The notes under the pieces are model-generated. The model ran no database searches. It saw nothing but the letters and a program-made list of their open reading frames with translations, and was not told where the DNA came from. Made by a program: the position numbers and the translations under genes. DNA of 42,744 nt from an uncultured Oscillospiraceae bacterium (GTDB taxonomy: Bacteria > Bacillota > Clostridia > Oscillospirales > Oscillospiraceae): the NCBI GenBank assembly GCA_950075865.1, contig CATMVA010000018.1, positions 2,925 through 45,668 of the forward strand, given 5' to 3'. Below are positions 31,488 to 40,059 of the stretch, piece by piece. Each line of letters starts with the position of its first letter. The stretch's first letter is position 1.

Positions 31488-31528
31488 AAAAAGGATCCCT
31501 GGACTTCACGGAAGGAAGTCCAGGGATC
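31488..31528 (-). terminator. Strong hairpin after dpaB, oriented for the minus strand
   Basis: A perfect 14-bp stem (31494-31507 with 31515-31528) and seven-base loop. The six-T run lies on the minus-strand exit (31487-31492), so it best fits the decayed TRAP gene upstream on that strand. It may also slow dpaAB transcription, as its plus-strand exit is only TTCG. Confidence 0.8.
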
Positions 31529-31559
31529 TTCGTCTGTCAAAACACTTGTCGGAGAAGGC

Positions 31560-31906
31560 TTACAGGGAAATCTTTTCATTCCTGTCAGCCAAATCAGGCC
31601 CATGGAGATGGGCTCCACATAGGTGATCGGCCTCAACGCGACAGCCAGCGCTACCACATATGGGAGACACGCTTTGGATATCTGTTCAAAGCTCAGATTC
31701 TTGCTCATGCCGCAGGCCACATACAGGCAGTTGCCCACCGGCGGGGTGATCATTCCGATGCCCAGGTTCACGATCATAATGATACCGATCATGTAGGGAT
31801 CGATGCCTACCTGCTTCAGGATCGGAAGCATGATGGGCGTAAAGAGGGCGATGGCGGCGATGGTCACATAGTAAACGGGGAACTCCCCTGCAACACGCGG
31901 TACATT
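31560..31906 (-). pseudogene. Remnant of TRAP transporter large permease (DctM family), C-terminal part
   Basis: The minus-strand frame encodes a run typical of the DctM C-terminus: 'LFTPIMLPILKQVGIDP', 'GIIMIVNLGIGMITPPVGN' and 'LYVACGMSKNLSFEQI'. An in-frame stop at 31907-31909 cuts it off at the 5' side, leaving about 100 of more than 400 residues. Near the end the frame must shift: another frame reads PDLADRNEKISL and stops at 31560-31562, a sensible native C-terminus, while the original frame runs on into the antisense of dpaB. Small-subunit and binding-protein genes are absent. This is a broken gene with its terminator still in place. Confidence 0.8.
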
Positions 31907-31983
31907 TTACCACAGTTCCGAGGAAAATATCAATGAATTTTTGCTATTTTTTACCATTATCGCCCCGTAGGGGCAAGGGATGA

Positions 31984-32015
31984 AAACGCCCCGGACCACC
32001 TGGTCCGGGGCGTTT
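31984..32015 (-). terminator. Terminator of the etfB-etfA-dehydrogenase operon
   Basis: A perfect 14-bp stem, AAACGCCCCGGACC / GGTCCGGGGCGTTT, with ACCT loop, eight bases after the dehydrogenase stop. The last stem bases supply the T run on the minus strand. A small palindrome GCCCCGTAGGGGC lies just beyond (31962-31974). Confidence 0.88.
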
Positions 32016-32023
32016 CACAGTAT

Positions 32024-33418
32024 TCAGATCACCTTGCCGGGGTTCAGGATCCCGTTGGGGTCGAAAGCCGCCTTGATCCGCCCCATCAGAGCCAGCTCCT
32101 CAGGGGCGCTGTGGGCGGCCAGGTACTCCTTCTTGGCCCAGCCAATGCCGTGCTCCCCCGAGACCCGGCCGCCGCAGCGGGCGGCTTCGGCGTAGAGCCG
32201 CTCGAAGGCCAGGCGGCACTTTTCCTCAAAGGTCTCCCGGCCCATGCCGTCCCGGCAGAGGTAGATGTGCAGGTTGCCGTCCCCGGCGTGGCCGAAGCTG
32301 GGAAGGCGCATGTCCAGCTCTTTGGCCAGGGCGTGGGTGAACTTGATGTAGTCGGCGATCCTGCTCCGGGGGACCACCACGTCGCACTCGTCCATCTCCA
32401 CCGAGGAGGCCTTGATGGCCTCCAGGAAGGCGCCCCGTGCGTCCCAGACACTCTTTTTCCGCTCGTCGGTGTCCACCAGATAGATGTCCCGCGCCCCCAG
32501 TTCCAGACAGAGGTCGGCCGTCCCGGCGTAGGCCTGCTCCACCTGGGACAGATCTGGGCCGTCGAAGGTCAGAAGGGCATAGGCCGGGGCGGTGGTGTCG
32601 GGAAATTTCTTCCCCAGGTACTCCTCTGCCATCAGGATCACGTCACGGGACATATACTCAATGGCGGTGGGGGCCGCCTTGGAGCGCACGATGGCGGGCA
32701 CCGCGTCCAGGGCTGCGTCCAGAGAATCGAAGGGGGCCAGAAGGCTGACGCTTACGGGAGGCAGGGGCAGCAGCCGCAGGGTGGCCTGGGTAATGACGGC
32801 CAGAGTGCCCTCACTGCCGATGATGACGTCCTTGAGGGAGTAGCCCGAGCTGTTCTTCACCACCTTGCCCCCCAGCTCCAGCACCTCGCCAGTGGGCAGC
32901 ACTACAGTCAGGCCCCGGACGTAGTCCCGGGTGACCCCATACTTCACCGCCCGCATGCCGCCGGCATTGGTGGAGATGTTCCCCCCGATGGTGGCCGACT
33001 TCTCGCCGGGGTCAGGGGGATAAAAGAGGCCGTGGCTCTGGACAAACTCGGAAAGCTCCATCAGCAGTACGCCGGGCTGGACGGTGACGGTCAGGTTCTC
33101 CTCGTCCAGCTCCAGGATCCGGTTCATGCCGGTGGTCTCCAGCATGACGCCCCCCTCCAGGGCCACGGCGGCCCCCACCAGGCCGGTGCCCGAGCCCCGG
33201 ACCACCACAGGGAGCCGGTGAGTATCCGCGTAGGCCATGATCCGGGAGACCTCTTCGGTAGAATGGACCCGCAGGAGTATGTCGGGCATGCGTTCTACTC
33301 CGCCCAGCTCGTCGTGGGCGTAATCGGGGCTGATCTCCTCCCCCCACAGGCAGTTTTCCTGCCCAACGATGGCCCGGAGGGCCTCCATATTCTCTCTTGT
33401 GACCACAGAAAAACTCAT
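32024..33418 (-). CDS. FAD-linked 2-hydroxyacid dehydrogenase (GlcD / D-lactate dehydrogenase type)
   Basis: A 464-aa flavoprotein of the vanillyl-alcohol-oxidase fold. The FAD-binding half (about 35-215) has '[13 protein letters not shown]', '[20 protein letters not shown]' and '[10 protein letters not shown]'. The C-terminal half has '[13 protein letters not shown]' and '[13 protein letters not shown]', typical of GlcD/Dld. ATG 33418 overlaps the etfA stop by four bases (ATGA), showing tight coupling. In Acetobacterium woodii the same trio (EtfB, EtfA with ferredoxin domain, GlcD-like protein) is the electron-bifurcating lactate dehydrogenase. Lactate is therefore the likely substrate, with glycolate or 2-hydroxyglutarate as alternatives. 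No lactate permease is nearby. Confidence 0.9.
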   Translation of the reverse strand: MSFSVVTRENMEALRAIVGQENCLWGEEISPDYAHDELGGVERMPDILLRVHSTEEVSRIMAYADTHRLPVVVRGSGTGLVGAAVALEGGVMLETTGMNRILELDEENLTVTVQPGVLLMELSEFVQSHGLFYPPDPGEKSATIGGNISTNAGGMRAVKYGVTRDYVRGLTVVLPTGEVLELGGKVVKNSSGYSLKDVIIGSEGTLAVITQATLRLLPLPPVSVSLLAPFDSLDAALDAVPAIVRSKAAPTAIEYMSRDVILMAEEYLGKKFPDTTAPAYALLTFDGPDLSQVEQAYAGTADLCLELGARDIYLVDTDERKKSVWDARGAFLEAIKASSVEMDECDVVVPRSRIADYIKFTHALAKELDMRLPSFGHAGDGNLHIYLCRDGMGRETFEEKCRLAFERLYAEAARCGGRVSGEHGIGWAKKEYLAAHSAPEELALMGRIKAAFDPNGILNPGKVI

Positions 33419-34617
33419 TGTCCTTCCCCCCTCCCCAGCGCCCTGAGAAACGCCGGAACCACGGTGTACCAATCCTCCGCCAGGCCATAGTGGGCGATGT
33501 CAAAGATGGGGGCGGCGGGGTCCTTATTCACCGCCACGATGCAGCCGCAGCCCCGCATACCCGCCGCAAACTGCACCGAGCCCGACACCCCCAATGTGAT
33601 GATCAGCTTGGCGTTCACCGTCCGGCCAGACAGGCCGATCTGGTGCTTGACGTCAAACCAGCCCGCCTCCACCAGGGGGCGGGTACAGGCCAACTGTCCC
33701 CCCACGGCATCGGCCAACTGCCGGGCCAGGGCCAGGTCGTCCTGACTTTTCACGCCCCGGCCCACGGCCACGATGACTTGGGCCTCGCTGATGTCGGTCT
33801 GCCGGGGCTTTTCCAGCACTTCCAGCAGCTCCATCCGGGAGTGGCGGCAGGTCTCTGGCAGGGGCATCCGCTCCACGGTCCCGGTGGGATGCTCCACCGG
33901 GGCTGGGGCTGAGAAGATCTTATAGCGCACCGTGCAGAACTGGGGCCGGTGGGCAGGGTTGATGATCTGAGCCATAATGTTGCCGCCGAAAGCGGGCCGG
34001 ATCTGGACCAGGTCGGTGTTCTCCCGCATCTCCAACACGGTGCAGTCGGCCGTCAGGCCGGTGCGGAAGTGGGCCGCCACCCGTGGAGCCAGGCTCCGGC
34101 CCATGTTGGTGGCGCCCACCAGGATGCTGGAGGGCTTGACCTTCTCCACAAAGTCCTCAAAAGCCCCGGCGTAGGGGTCCATGAGGAAGTTCCGGAAGAG
34201 GAGGTCGTCGTACAGGTACACCCTGTCCGCACCGTAGCGGAGGATGGTCTCTGCCTGCTCCTCCACCCCACTGCCAATAAGGACAGAAAGCACCGGGTGG
34301 CCGGTGACGGCGGAGAGCTCCCGGGCCTTGCCCAGCAGCTCCAGGGTCACCGGGTGGACATCACCGTCACGGAGCTCGGCAAAGACCGCCACCCCCCGCC
34401 AAGCCGACTTATCGATCTCATGGGCGGGGGCAGGATCCTCCTCGTATGTAATCGCCCCTGCGGGGCCCTTCCTCACACACATGCGGCACATTTTGCACCC
34501 TGCGTTGATTTCCAGTCTGCCGTTCTCGTACTGGATGGCTGAGAAGGGGCACAGACCCACCAGCTCTTGGGCCGCTTGGGGGGTGATCTTCTCGGGATGG
34601 ATCTTCAAATACGCCAT
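33415..34617 (-). CDS. etfA: Electron transfer flavoprotein alpha subunit with N-terminal ferredoxin domain
   Basis: A 400-aa protein. The first ~65 residues are a ferredoxin-like extension with Cys23, Cys41, Cys44 and Cys47 ('LCPFSAI' and 'CKMCRMC'), enough for one [4Fe-4S] cluster; the fourth Cys of a second cluster is replaced ('VRKGP'). The remainder is ETF alpha with the FAD-binding C-terminus ('GLSGRTV', '[12 protein letters not shown]', '[19 protein letters not shown]'). This extension marks the bifurcating-type ETFs of lactate and caffeyl-CoA systems. GGAGGGG stands six bases before the ATG. It is 13 bases after etfB and overlaps the dehydrogenase gene. Confidence 0.93.
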   Translation of the reverse strand: MAYLKIHPEKITPQAAQELVGLCPFSAIQYENGRLEINAGCKMCRMCVRKGPAGAITYEEDPAPAHEIDKSAWRGVAVFAELRDGDVHPVTLELLGKARELSAVTGHPVLSVLIGSGVEEQAETILRYGADRVYLYDDLLFRNFLMDPYAGAFEDFVEKVKPSSILVGATNMGRSLAPRVAAHFRTGLTADCTVLEMRENTDLVQIRPAFGGNIMAQIINPAHRPQFCTVRYKIFSAPAPVEHPTGTVERMPLPETCRHSRMELLEVLEKPRQTDISEAQVIVAVGRGVKSQDDLALARQLADAVGGQLACTRPLVEAGWFDVKHQIGLSGRTVNAKLIITLGVSGSVQFAAGMRGCGCIVAVNKDPAAPIFDIAHYGLAEDWYTVVPAFLRALGRGEGQ

Positions 34618-34630
34618 GGCTCTCCCCTCC

Positions 34631-35419
34631 TCAAATCAGTTTCCGGCAGCGCAGGATAGCGGCCAGCTCTTTGGCCATGTCCTCCCCTGAGCCGTGGAGC
34701 ATTTCCTTTTCGCTGTTCTTCTCCGGCGGAAAGATCCGCTCCACCTGGGTGGGGGATCCGGTCAGGCCGTAATGGGCGGGCTCCCTGTCCCCGAAGTCGT
34801 CCAGGGAGATGGTCTTCACACAGTCGGGGGGAAGGCTCTTCTTCCGCCGGTAGGAGGGCAGCCGGGGGGTGTTCACCTCGCTGTCGATGCACAGCACGCA
34901 GGGCAGGGGCAGACGCTGGACCGAAATATGGCTGTCCAGGTCGATGCGGACCTTCACATAGCCCTCCCCGTCGGGCTCCACGCTCTGGACGTTGTTGGCG
35001 TGAGGCAGGCCCAGGAACTCGGCCATCTCGGCCCCCACCTGGGCGGTGTCCCCATCGGTGGTCTGCTTACCGCAGAGGATCAGGTCCACCTTTCCCAGGG
35101 TGCGCACCGCCTGGGACAGGGTATAGCCGGTGGCCAGCACGTCGGCGCCACCCAGCCGCCGGTCGCTGACCAAGACGCCACTCTCGGCCCCCATGGCCGC
35201 CGTCTCCAGCAGCACCGCCTTGGCCTGGGGCGGACCCATGGACAGAGCCCGCAGCCGGCCGCCGGTGGCCTCGGCCAGGCGGAGGCCCAACTCCACGGCG
35301 TACAGATCGTATGGATTCATTTTACTGGCCACTCCGTCCCGCTTCAGGACGCCGGTGACCGGGTCCACCTCCACCTCGGTGGTGCCGGGGACCTGCTTGA
35401 CACATACCAGGATCTCCAT
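34631..35419 (-). CDS. etfB: Electron transfer flavoprotein beta subunit
   Basis: A 262-aa protein forming the ETF heterodimer with EtfA. 'MEILVCVKQVPGTTEVEVDP', 'NPYDLYAVELGLRLAE', 'DLILCGKQTTDGDTAQVGAE' and 'LPCVLCIDSEVNTPRLPSY' are characteristic; the DGDTAQVG segment is the nucleotide/FAD site that in bifurcating ETFs holds the bifurcating flavin. ATG 35419 has GGAGGGG six bases upstream; the open frame back to 35500 covers the promoter. First gene of the operon. Confidence 0.94.
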   Translation of the reverse strand: MEILVCVKQVPGTTEVEVDPVTGVLKRDGVASKMNPYDLYAVELGLRLAEATGGRLRALSMGPPQAKAVLLETAAMGAESGVLVSDRRLGGADVLATGYTLSQAVRTLGKVDLILCGKQTTDGDTAQVGAEMAEFLGLPHANNVQSVEPDGEGYVKVRIDLDSHISVQRLPLPCVLCIDSEVNTPRLPSYRRKKSLPPDCVKTISLDDFGDREPAHYGLTGSPTQVERIFPPEKNSEKEMLHGSGEDMAKELAAILRCRKLI

Positions 35420-35471
35420 TGTTTTCCCCTCCGGAATCTCATTTTTGCGGCGTATTTTCCTATCTGTGTAC

Positions 35472-35500
35472 ATTGTAGCATACTCTCCTCCGGTTGGCAC
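35472..35500 (-). promoter_or_regulatory. Possible promoter of the etfBA-dehydrogenase operon
   Basis: TACAAT on the minus strand (35472-35477) is a good -10, but the -35 region (GTGCCA, 35495-35500) is poor, suggesting activation. No clear lactate-regulator operator was seen. Confidence 0.45.
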
Positions 35501-35571
35501 TACTTTTTATGAAAAAGGCCAGAAACTGAAATTAAATTTTGGCCCATGAAATCCCCTTTCGGCAAAATAAC

Positions 35572-35603
35572 GGAGGCCCCTGTCCGTATGGACAGAGGCC
35601 TCC
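35572..35603 (-). terminator. Terminator of the pilus operon
   Basis: A 14-base stem with one mismatch (35572-35585 with 35590-35603), loop GTAT. The minus-strand exit is G followed by TTATTTT. It lies 29 bases after the last sortase gene. Confidence 0.75.
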
Positions 35604-35632
35604 GCTATCTTTGAAGGGGTCAATGAAAACGC

Positions 35633-36247
35633 TTATTCTGCTTCCACCCGCTCGCAGCGGATGGTGACACGGTACTGGCCGCCCAGGGTACAGGTAAAGA
35701 GGCTCAGGTCCCAGCCGCCGGACAGCATCCGGGCGGCCTCGTCGGGGTTCAGCTGCTCTTTCTCGGCCACGGAATAGACAAACAGGTTACCGTCCACATC
35801 GGTGAACTCCACCCGGTCACCGATGGACAACCGGCTCAGGCCGCCGAAGTGGTGGGCGTAGTTGTGGGCGCAGATCACCAGATCGTCCAGGTAGGCCGAC
35901 CCGGCATAGCGGCAGGGAGCAATCTTCAGGTTGGGGTAGTTCCACTCCCCCATGACGGGCAGGTCGATGCCAATGGCTGGGATGGTGATACAGCCGATAT
36001 ACCTGTTCTCCTCCACTTCCACGGTGGGCATCTCCATTTTGGGAGCCAGGAGGTAGTCGGGGATCATGCCCTCGGGCCGCTCCACCTCATCTGGTCTGGG
36101 GATCAGGGTATCCATCTGCCGGAGGATGCTCTCCACACTCTCGGCGGCCCGGTTCTCGTCCCAGATGTTGTACCCGGCCAGACCCGCGGCACCCAGCAGG
36201 AGCAGAATACCCAGAGTGATCAGGATGAGACCTTTTTTATTCCTCAT
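35633..36247 (-). CDS. Sortase, class unresolved, last gene of the pilus operon
   Basis: A 204-aa transpeptidase with one N-terminal membrane segment (about 7-27) and a sortase domain (about 80-204). The catalytic residues are visible: His in 'ICAHNYAHHF', Cys in 'LFTCTLGGQ' and Arg in 'YRVTIRC'. It lacks the lid and C-terminal membrane helix of class C enzymes, so it probably anchors the finished pilus to the wall, or handles a different motif. It starts inside the last codons of the minor pilin gene (11-base overlap), so the two are coupled. Confidence 0.88.
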   Translation of the reverse strand: MRNKKGLILITLGILLLLGAAGLAGYNIWDENRAAESVESILRQMDTLIPRPDEVERPEGMIPDYLLAPKMEMPTVEVEENRYIGCITIPAIGIDLPVMGEWNYPNLKIAPCRYAGSAYLDDLVICAHNYAHHFGGLSRLSIGDRVEFTDVDGNLFVYSVAEKEQLNPDEAARMLSGGWDLSLFTCTLGGQYRVTIRCERVEAE

Positions 36248-37325
36248 CTTCGCCGTTCCACCTTCTGCGCCGCATGATACCCAGGAAGGTCAGGGCTACG
36301 CCGCCCATGGCCAGCAGGGGCACCGGCCACCAGAGCTGGCCGGTCTGGGGAAGGTTGTCCAGAGGGGTCTTGTTGTCCTCAATGTCCTCCCCACCATCAC
36401 CATCATCGTCGCCGTCCTTGCCATCGTCCGGCTTGATGTCGTCCGGCTTCTCGTCCGTCGGGGTCTTCCAGTCCTCGATGTCCTCCTCGTAGGTGTTGGT
36501 GATCACGAAGGTGATGCCGTTCTGGGCCACCGAGACGGTATAGCCCTCCACCTCCTGCTCCACGACCTGCCAGACAGCGTCGGCGGGGAGCCCGGTCCAG
36601 TCATAACGCCAGTTGTTTTCGGCGCTGAGGACCGCCGTGCCGTAGGCCTCCCCGTCACGGAGCAGATCCACGGCCACGCTCTGGGGACGGTTCTCCTCGT
36701 TTCCCTCATCCTCCCACACCTTCAGCACATGGTACTGGACGGTGGCAGGGGTGGGATCCTCCCCGCCGCCGATAGCGCGGCGGGTATACTTGGTGTAAAT
36801 CTCCACGTCGGGGTCCCAGTTGTAACCGTCCCCGGTATAAGGCAGAGAAAGGAGGAAAGGCGTGGGGGTGTAGATATAGCCGTCCACGGTCTTGCTGCTG
36901 CCCACGATGAGGTAAAGCCCCTTCTCCAGATCTGTGAAGGAGACCACACCCCTTGCGTTGGTGGAAGCGGGCAAGACTGTGGGTTCCAAGCAGTCCCGGG
37001 AGACATAGCCGGCCAGCGTGGAGGCTCGTTTCAGCCAATCGGTGGCGGTGACGGCGTATTTGTCAAAGGGGGCGATCCGGTGGAAGGTGACCGCGTCGGT
37101 GATCTCGGCCACCCGGTAAAGACGGAACTCCACACCCTCCATGGGCTGCTTTTCGGCACCCAGATCAATGTGGTAGGACAGATCCAGGGAGCAGGTCGAG
37201 ACCTCCTCCAGAGTATAATACTCTCTGGCGGAGGCGGCGGAGGCCTTCTGGGACAAGGGAAAAAGGCACAGAAGCAGGCACAATGCCCATGCTGTGATAC
37301 GCCGGAGATCAAGTTTCATTTTCAT
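36237..37325 (-). CDS. LPXTG-anchored minor pilin with Cna_B-like domain
   Basis: A 362-aa surface protein. The signal peptide covers residues 1-30. A pilin-type region ('GVEFRLYRVAEI', 'VVSFTDLEKGLYLIVG') and a Cna_B-type domain ('VLKVWEDEGNEENRPQSVAV', 'YDWTGLPAD', 'YTVSVAQNGITFVITNTY') follow. An Asp/Lys/Gly-rich wall-spanning linker precedes LPQTG (residue 325), a membrane helix and the basic RRRRW stop. It is encoded between the two sortases, overlapping both. By analogy with Gram-positive pili it is the basal or accessory pilin. Confidence 0.88.
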   Translation of the reverse strand: MKMKLDLRRITAWALCLLLCLFPLSQKASAASAREYYTLEEVSTCSLDLSYHIDLGAEKQPMEGVEFRLYRVAEITDAVTFHRIAPFDKYAVTATDWLKRASTLAGYVSRDCLEPTVLPASTNARGVVSFTDLEKGLYLIVGSSKTVDGYIYTPTPFLLSLPYTGDGYNWDPDVEIYTKYTRRAIGGGEDPTPATVQYHVLKVWEDEGNEENRPQSVAVDLLRDGEAYGTAVLSAENNWRYDWTGLPADAVWQVVEQEVEGYTVSVAQNGITFVITNTYEEDIEDWKTPTDEKPDDIKPDDGKDGDDDGDGGEDIEDNKTPLDNLPQTGQLWWPVPLLAMGGVALTFLGIMRRRRWNGEDEE

Positions 37326-38289
37326 GGTCAGATTCCTGCCTTTCCATTGTGCCGCTAAGCGTTGATGACGCTTGAGAGGGCGTTTCCGGTTGGGTCGGTT
37401 TTGAGGGCGTTTTCGGGGGTTTTGAGGGTGGTTTCCGCCCTTTTGCCCCCTTTTTGGCGGGCTTCTTCTTTTTGGGGCTGCCGGAGGGTTTGGTCAGGGT
37501 CCAGAGCATCAGGACCAGGAGCATGGGGACGGCCGCGACGGGGGCCACGATGACCGGGTCGATGCGCATGGCCTCGGCCGTGACACGGACGGCGGCGGCC
37601 ATCTCCTGATTGGCCACACGGTGGCCCCGGACCAGCAGACGGTGGCTGTTGACCCCGTAAGGGGTGCAAGTCACCAGGGTGCAGAAGTCCCTGCCCTCCT
37701 GGATATAGAGGTCGTCCAGCTCGTTGGGCAGGACAGTGTGGATCTGGTCCACTTCATAGGTCATGGTCTCGTTCAGGACCTGGATCATGAACAGGTCGCC
37801 CTCGTTCACCTTGTCCAGGTCGGTGAAGAGCTTGGCGCTGGGCAGCCCCCGGTGGCCCGAGAGGACACTGTGGGTGGATGGTCCGCCGATGGGCAGAGAG
37901 CTGCCTTCGATATGCCCCACGGCGATCTGGAGCACGGCCTCGTCGGTGCCGTGGTAGATGGGCAGGGAGCAGTTGATGGCGGGGATGTTGATATAGCCCA
38001 TGATGCCCGAGCCCGAAACGTCCAGCAGGCCCGAATAGGTCTGCTTCTCCTCCGCGTTCAGATACCAGGGGTTGCTTTTGCCCACCAGAGTTTCGTTATA
38101 GGCTCCGGCGGCGGTCCACAGCTCCTCGTAAAAGGCGGTATCGATGTTGGTGACGCTCTCGGCGTAGCTGGCGATGGCCCGGGACTGGTGGAAGGAGTTC
38201 CAGTAGTCGCTGAAGGTGGGATAAAGCAGGAGCCCCACGCCCACCAGCAGCAGGAGGACCAGCACCAGGTTGATAAGTTTCTTTTTCAT
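37309..38289 (-). CDS. srtC: Class C (pilus-polymerising) sortase with basic C-terminal tail
   Basis: A 326-aa transpeptidase that links pilin subunits. It has an N-terminal membrane helix (about 5-24) and a catalytic domain with His in 'LSGHRGLPSAKLFTDLD', Cys in 'LVTCTPYGVNSHRLLVRG' and the downstream Arg. The C-terminal helix (about 242-262) is typical of class C. Unusually, about 60 further residues follow, rich in Lys, Pro and Ser ('PKKKKPAKKGAKGRKPPSKP'), which should face the cytoplasm. The DNA for this tail contains the 18-base repeat also found at 3-91. The gene overlaps the minor pilin start by 17 bases. Confidence 0.92.
   Translation of the reverse strand: MKKKLINLVLVLLLLVGVGLLLYPTFSDYWNSFHQSRAIASYAESVTNIDTAFYEELWTAAGAYNETLVGKSNPWYLNAEEKQTYSGLLDVSGSGIMGYINIPAINCSLPIYHGTDEAVLQIAVGHIEGSSLPIGGPSTHSVLSGHRGLPSAKLFTDLDKVNEGDLFMIQVLNETMTYEVDQIHTVLPNELDDLYIQEGRDFCTLVTCTPYGVNSHRLLVRGHRVANQEMAAAVRVTAEAMRIDPVIVAPVAAVPMLLVLMLWTLTKPSGSPKKKKPAKKGAKGRKPPSKPPKTPSKPTQPETPSQASSTLSGTMERQESDHENET
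37397..37435. repeat. Copies of the GGTTTTGAGGG repeat inside srtC
   Basis: GGTTTTGAGGGTGGTTTC at 37418-37435 is identical to the repeats at 3-20 and 74-91, and a variant lies at 37397-37414. Here the units are in frame and encode Lys-Pro-Pro-Ser / Lys-Thr-Pro-Ser steps of the SrtC tail. Confidence 0.7.
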
Positions 38290-38299
38290 GGAGATTACT

Positions 38300-38349
38300 T
38301 TCTGCCGCCACGTCCGAAGAAGGCAAGGCCCCCCTCGGACGCGGCAGAA
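38300..38349 (-). promoter_or_regulatory. Intercistronic hairpin between major pilin and srtC
   Basis: A 15-bp interrupted stem: TTCTGCCG / CGGCAGAA plus CGTCCGA / TCGGACG with a three-base bulge on one side (38300-38317 with 38335-38349), enclosing a 17-base loop. No T run follows on the minus strand. It fits a partial terminator or an RNA stabiliser that leaves much more major-pilin mRNA than sortase mRNA. Confidence 0.6.
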
Positions 38350-38377
38350 CGGTTTTTAAGATAAGCTCCCGGAGAAA

Positions 38378-39994
38378 TTACTCCTCGTCAGCTCCCATTT
38401 TCTTCTTGGTGACCAGGAGGACCCCGGCGCCCACGGCCAGAACGGCACCGACGATGTAGAAGATGGTGGTACCGATACCACCGGTGGAGGGCAGCTCAGC
38501 GCCGGTGTAGTTGGTGATGTGAACGCCGCCCTCGACAGAAGCGGGAGTGGTAACGGCGTTCTCACCCTCGCCCTCGGTCGTTGCAGGAGTAATGGTAGCG
38601 GTAAACCCTCTGTCAACGCCATCGACATACAGGGTCATCATCGGATTTCCCTTGTCATCCACCATGGGCTTATTTTCGTTGTTGACATCCTTCTTCTGGG
38701 CGATCTGAATCTCAACAGGAGCCTTCAGCTTGTTGTAGCCGCCGGGAGCGGTAACCTCCTCCAGAGTATAGGCGCCAGGGGCGAACCCGGTGAAGGTGAT
38801 CTTGCTGATGTCGTTGGTGGTAATTTGGCTCACAACCATCACTTCAGAACCCTCAGCTTTATCCTCCGCAACAGCAGGCCGATAGGTGCCATCTGTATTC
38901 TGCACCAGTTCAATGACAGTGTTCCCTTCCTTCAGCTGGAACACAGCATCAGCCAGCAGCTCATTCTTGCTGTCGGTCTTCACCAGATCGAAGTCATAGA
39001 ACTTATCCTCCGTTTTGTTGCCCGGGGTCTCCTCGGTGCGGTTGTTGTCGCCGTAGCTCAAGGTCTCCTTGTTGGTGATGGGGTCCTTGCTGATAACGGC
39101 ATTGGAATTGATGGTGGCAGTATAGGTGATAACAATGGTGGTATCACCGGTCAGAGTGTTCAGATAGTCCTGGTCAAAGGCAAGCTCGAAGGTGCAGGTG
39201 GAAGTAACCTCCTCCGGATCCTCCTCGTTGTCGTGGTGGGGCACATTCTGCGTCAGGGTATAATTCTCGGGCGCAACGGTCACAGGCTCAGCGGTCTCAC
39301 TCTCTTCAACGACGGGGGCAGCGGTCACAACCAGACTGTCGGAATTAAAGGTCAGGCCGGCACCCATGGTATCATGGACCACATAAGCCTGGGCGCCCTT
39401 CTTGGCGTTGATGGTGACGGTATATTTCACTTCAGACCCCACCTTGGAGTTCGGATCCATCTCGGACTCCTTCTTGTCGGTGGGCTTCTCGTTCTTCTCG
39501 CGCATAACGACCTCTTTATTGGTCGTATCCAAAGAGCAAAGGGCGCCCAGAGAGGAATCGATCAGGTAGTAACCCAGAGGCAAATTCTCAAACACAACCG
39601 TGGCGCCCTCGGCTGTCTGGGCAGTGCCTGTGATCTCACCGTTAGCCTTGGCATATTCCAACGCCAGCTTGGCAAACTCAGCAACGTCCGCCTCGCTCTT
39701 CTTATCATCATTCCAGGTCACATAGTTCTGCTCGTCAACGGTCACATAGGCAGCGCCGGCGCCTTCACCGGTCACGAAGTTGGTCCAAGGCTCGGCCACC
39801 TTATAAGAGAAGGCGTTGCTTTCATTGTCGAAGCTCTCCAGGTCAAAAATCTTGTAAGCGGTATAAATTTGACCCTCAATTGCATTGTTGATAGTGATGC
39901 TGCCGTCGTTATCGGCGGCGAAAGCGGGGGCGGCCAGGCACAGGGCCATGACCAGGGCCAGCGCGACGGCGGCAAGTTTCTTCATGGTTTTCAT
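38378..39994 (-). CDS. LPXTG-anchored major pilin (SpaA/SpaH-like backbone)
   Basis: A 538-aa surface protein. The signal peptide is residues 1-26. An N-terminal pilin domain (about 30-165) follows, then isopeptide-type domains: one begins 'SKVGSEVKYTVTINAKKGAQ' and contains 'YVVHDTMGAGLTFNSD'; the last (about 335-490) contains the E-box 'YTLEEVTAPGGYNKL'. LPSTG lies at residue 501, then a membrane helix and KKK. Size and domain order match backbone pilins that SrtC polymerises through a Lys-Thr bond. GGGAG lies nine bases before the first ATG. The gene sits between the tip adhesin and srtC. Confidence 0.92.
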   Translation of the reverse strand: MKTMKKLAAVALALVMALCLAAPAFAADNDGSITINNAIEGQIYTAYKIFDLESFDNESNAFSYKVAEPWTNFVTGEGAGAAYVTVDEQNYVTWNDDKKSEADVAEFAKLALEYAKANGEITGTAQTAEGATVVFENLPLGYYLIDSSLGALCSLDTTNKEVVMREKNEKPTDKKESEMDPNSKVGSEVKYTVTINAKKGAQAYVVHDTMGAGLTFNSDSLVVTAAPVVEESETAEPVTVAPENYTLTQNVPHHDNEEDPEEVTSTCTFELAFDQDYLNTLTGDTTIVITYTATINSNAVISKDPITNKETLSYGDNNRTEETPGNKTEDKFYDFDLVKTDSKNELLADAVFQLKEGNTVIELVQNTDGTYRPAVAEDKAEGSEVMVVSQITTNDISKITFTGFAPGAYTLEEVTAPGGYNKLKAPVEIQIAQKKDVNNENKPMVDDKGNPMMTLYVDGVDRGFTATITPATTEGEGENAVTTPASVEGGVHITNYTGAELPSTGGIGTTIFYIVGAVLAVGAGVLLVTKKKMGADEE

Positions 39995-40059
39995 TGTTTG
40001 TTTCTCCCTTCAAAATGTCGAATGAAATTGATTTGGTTCCCTGCCGGGGGACGGTGTTC

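Noticed and set aside
30836..31867. 343-codon minus-strand ORF covering the TRAP remnant and dpaB
   Set aside because: Only its first ~100 codons resemble DctM; the rest is antisense to dpaB after a frameshift.
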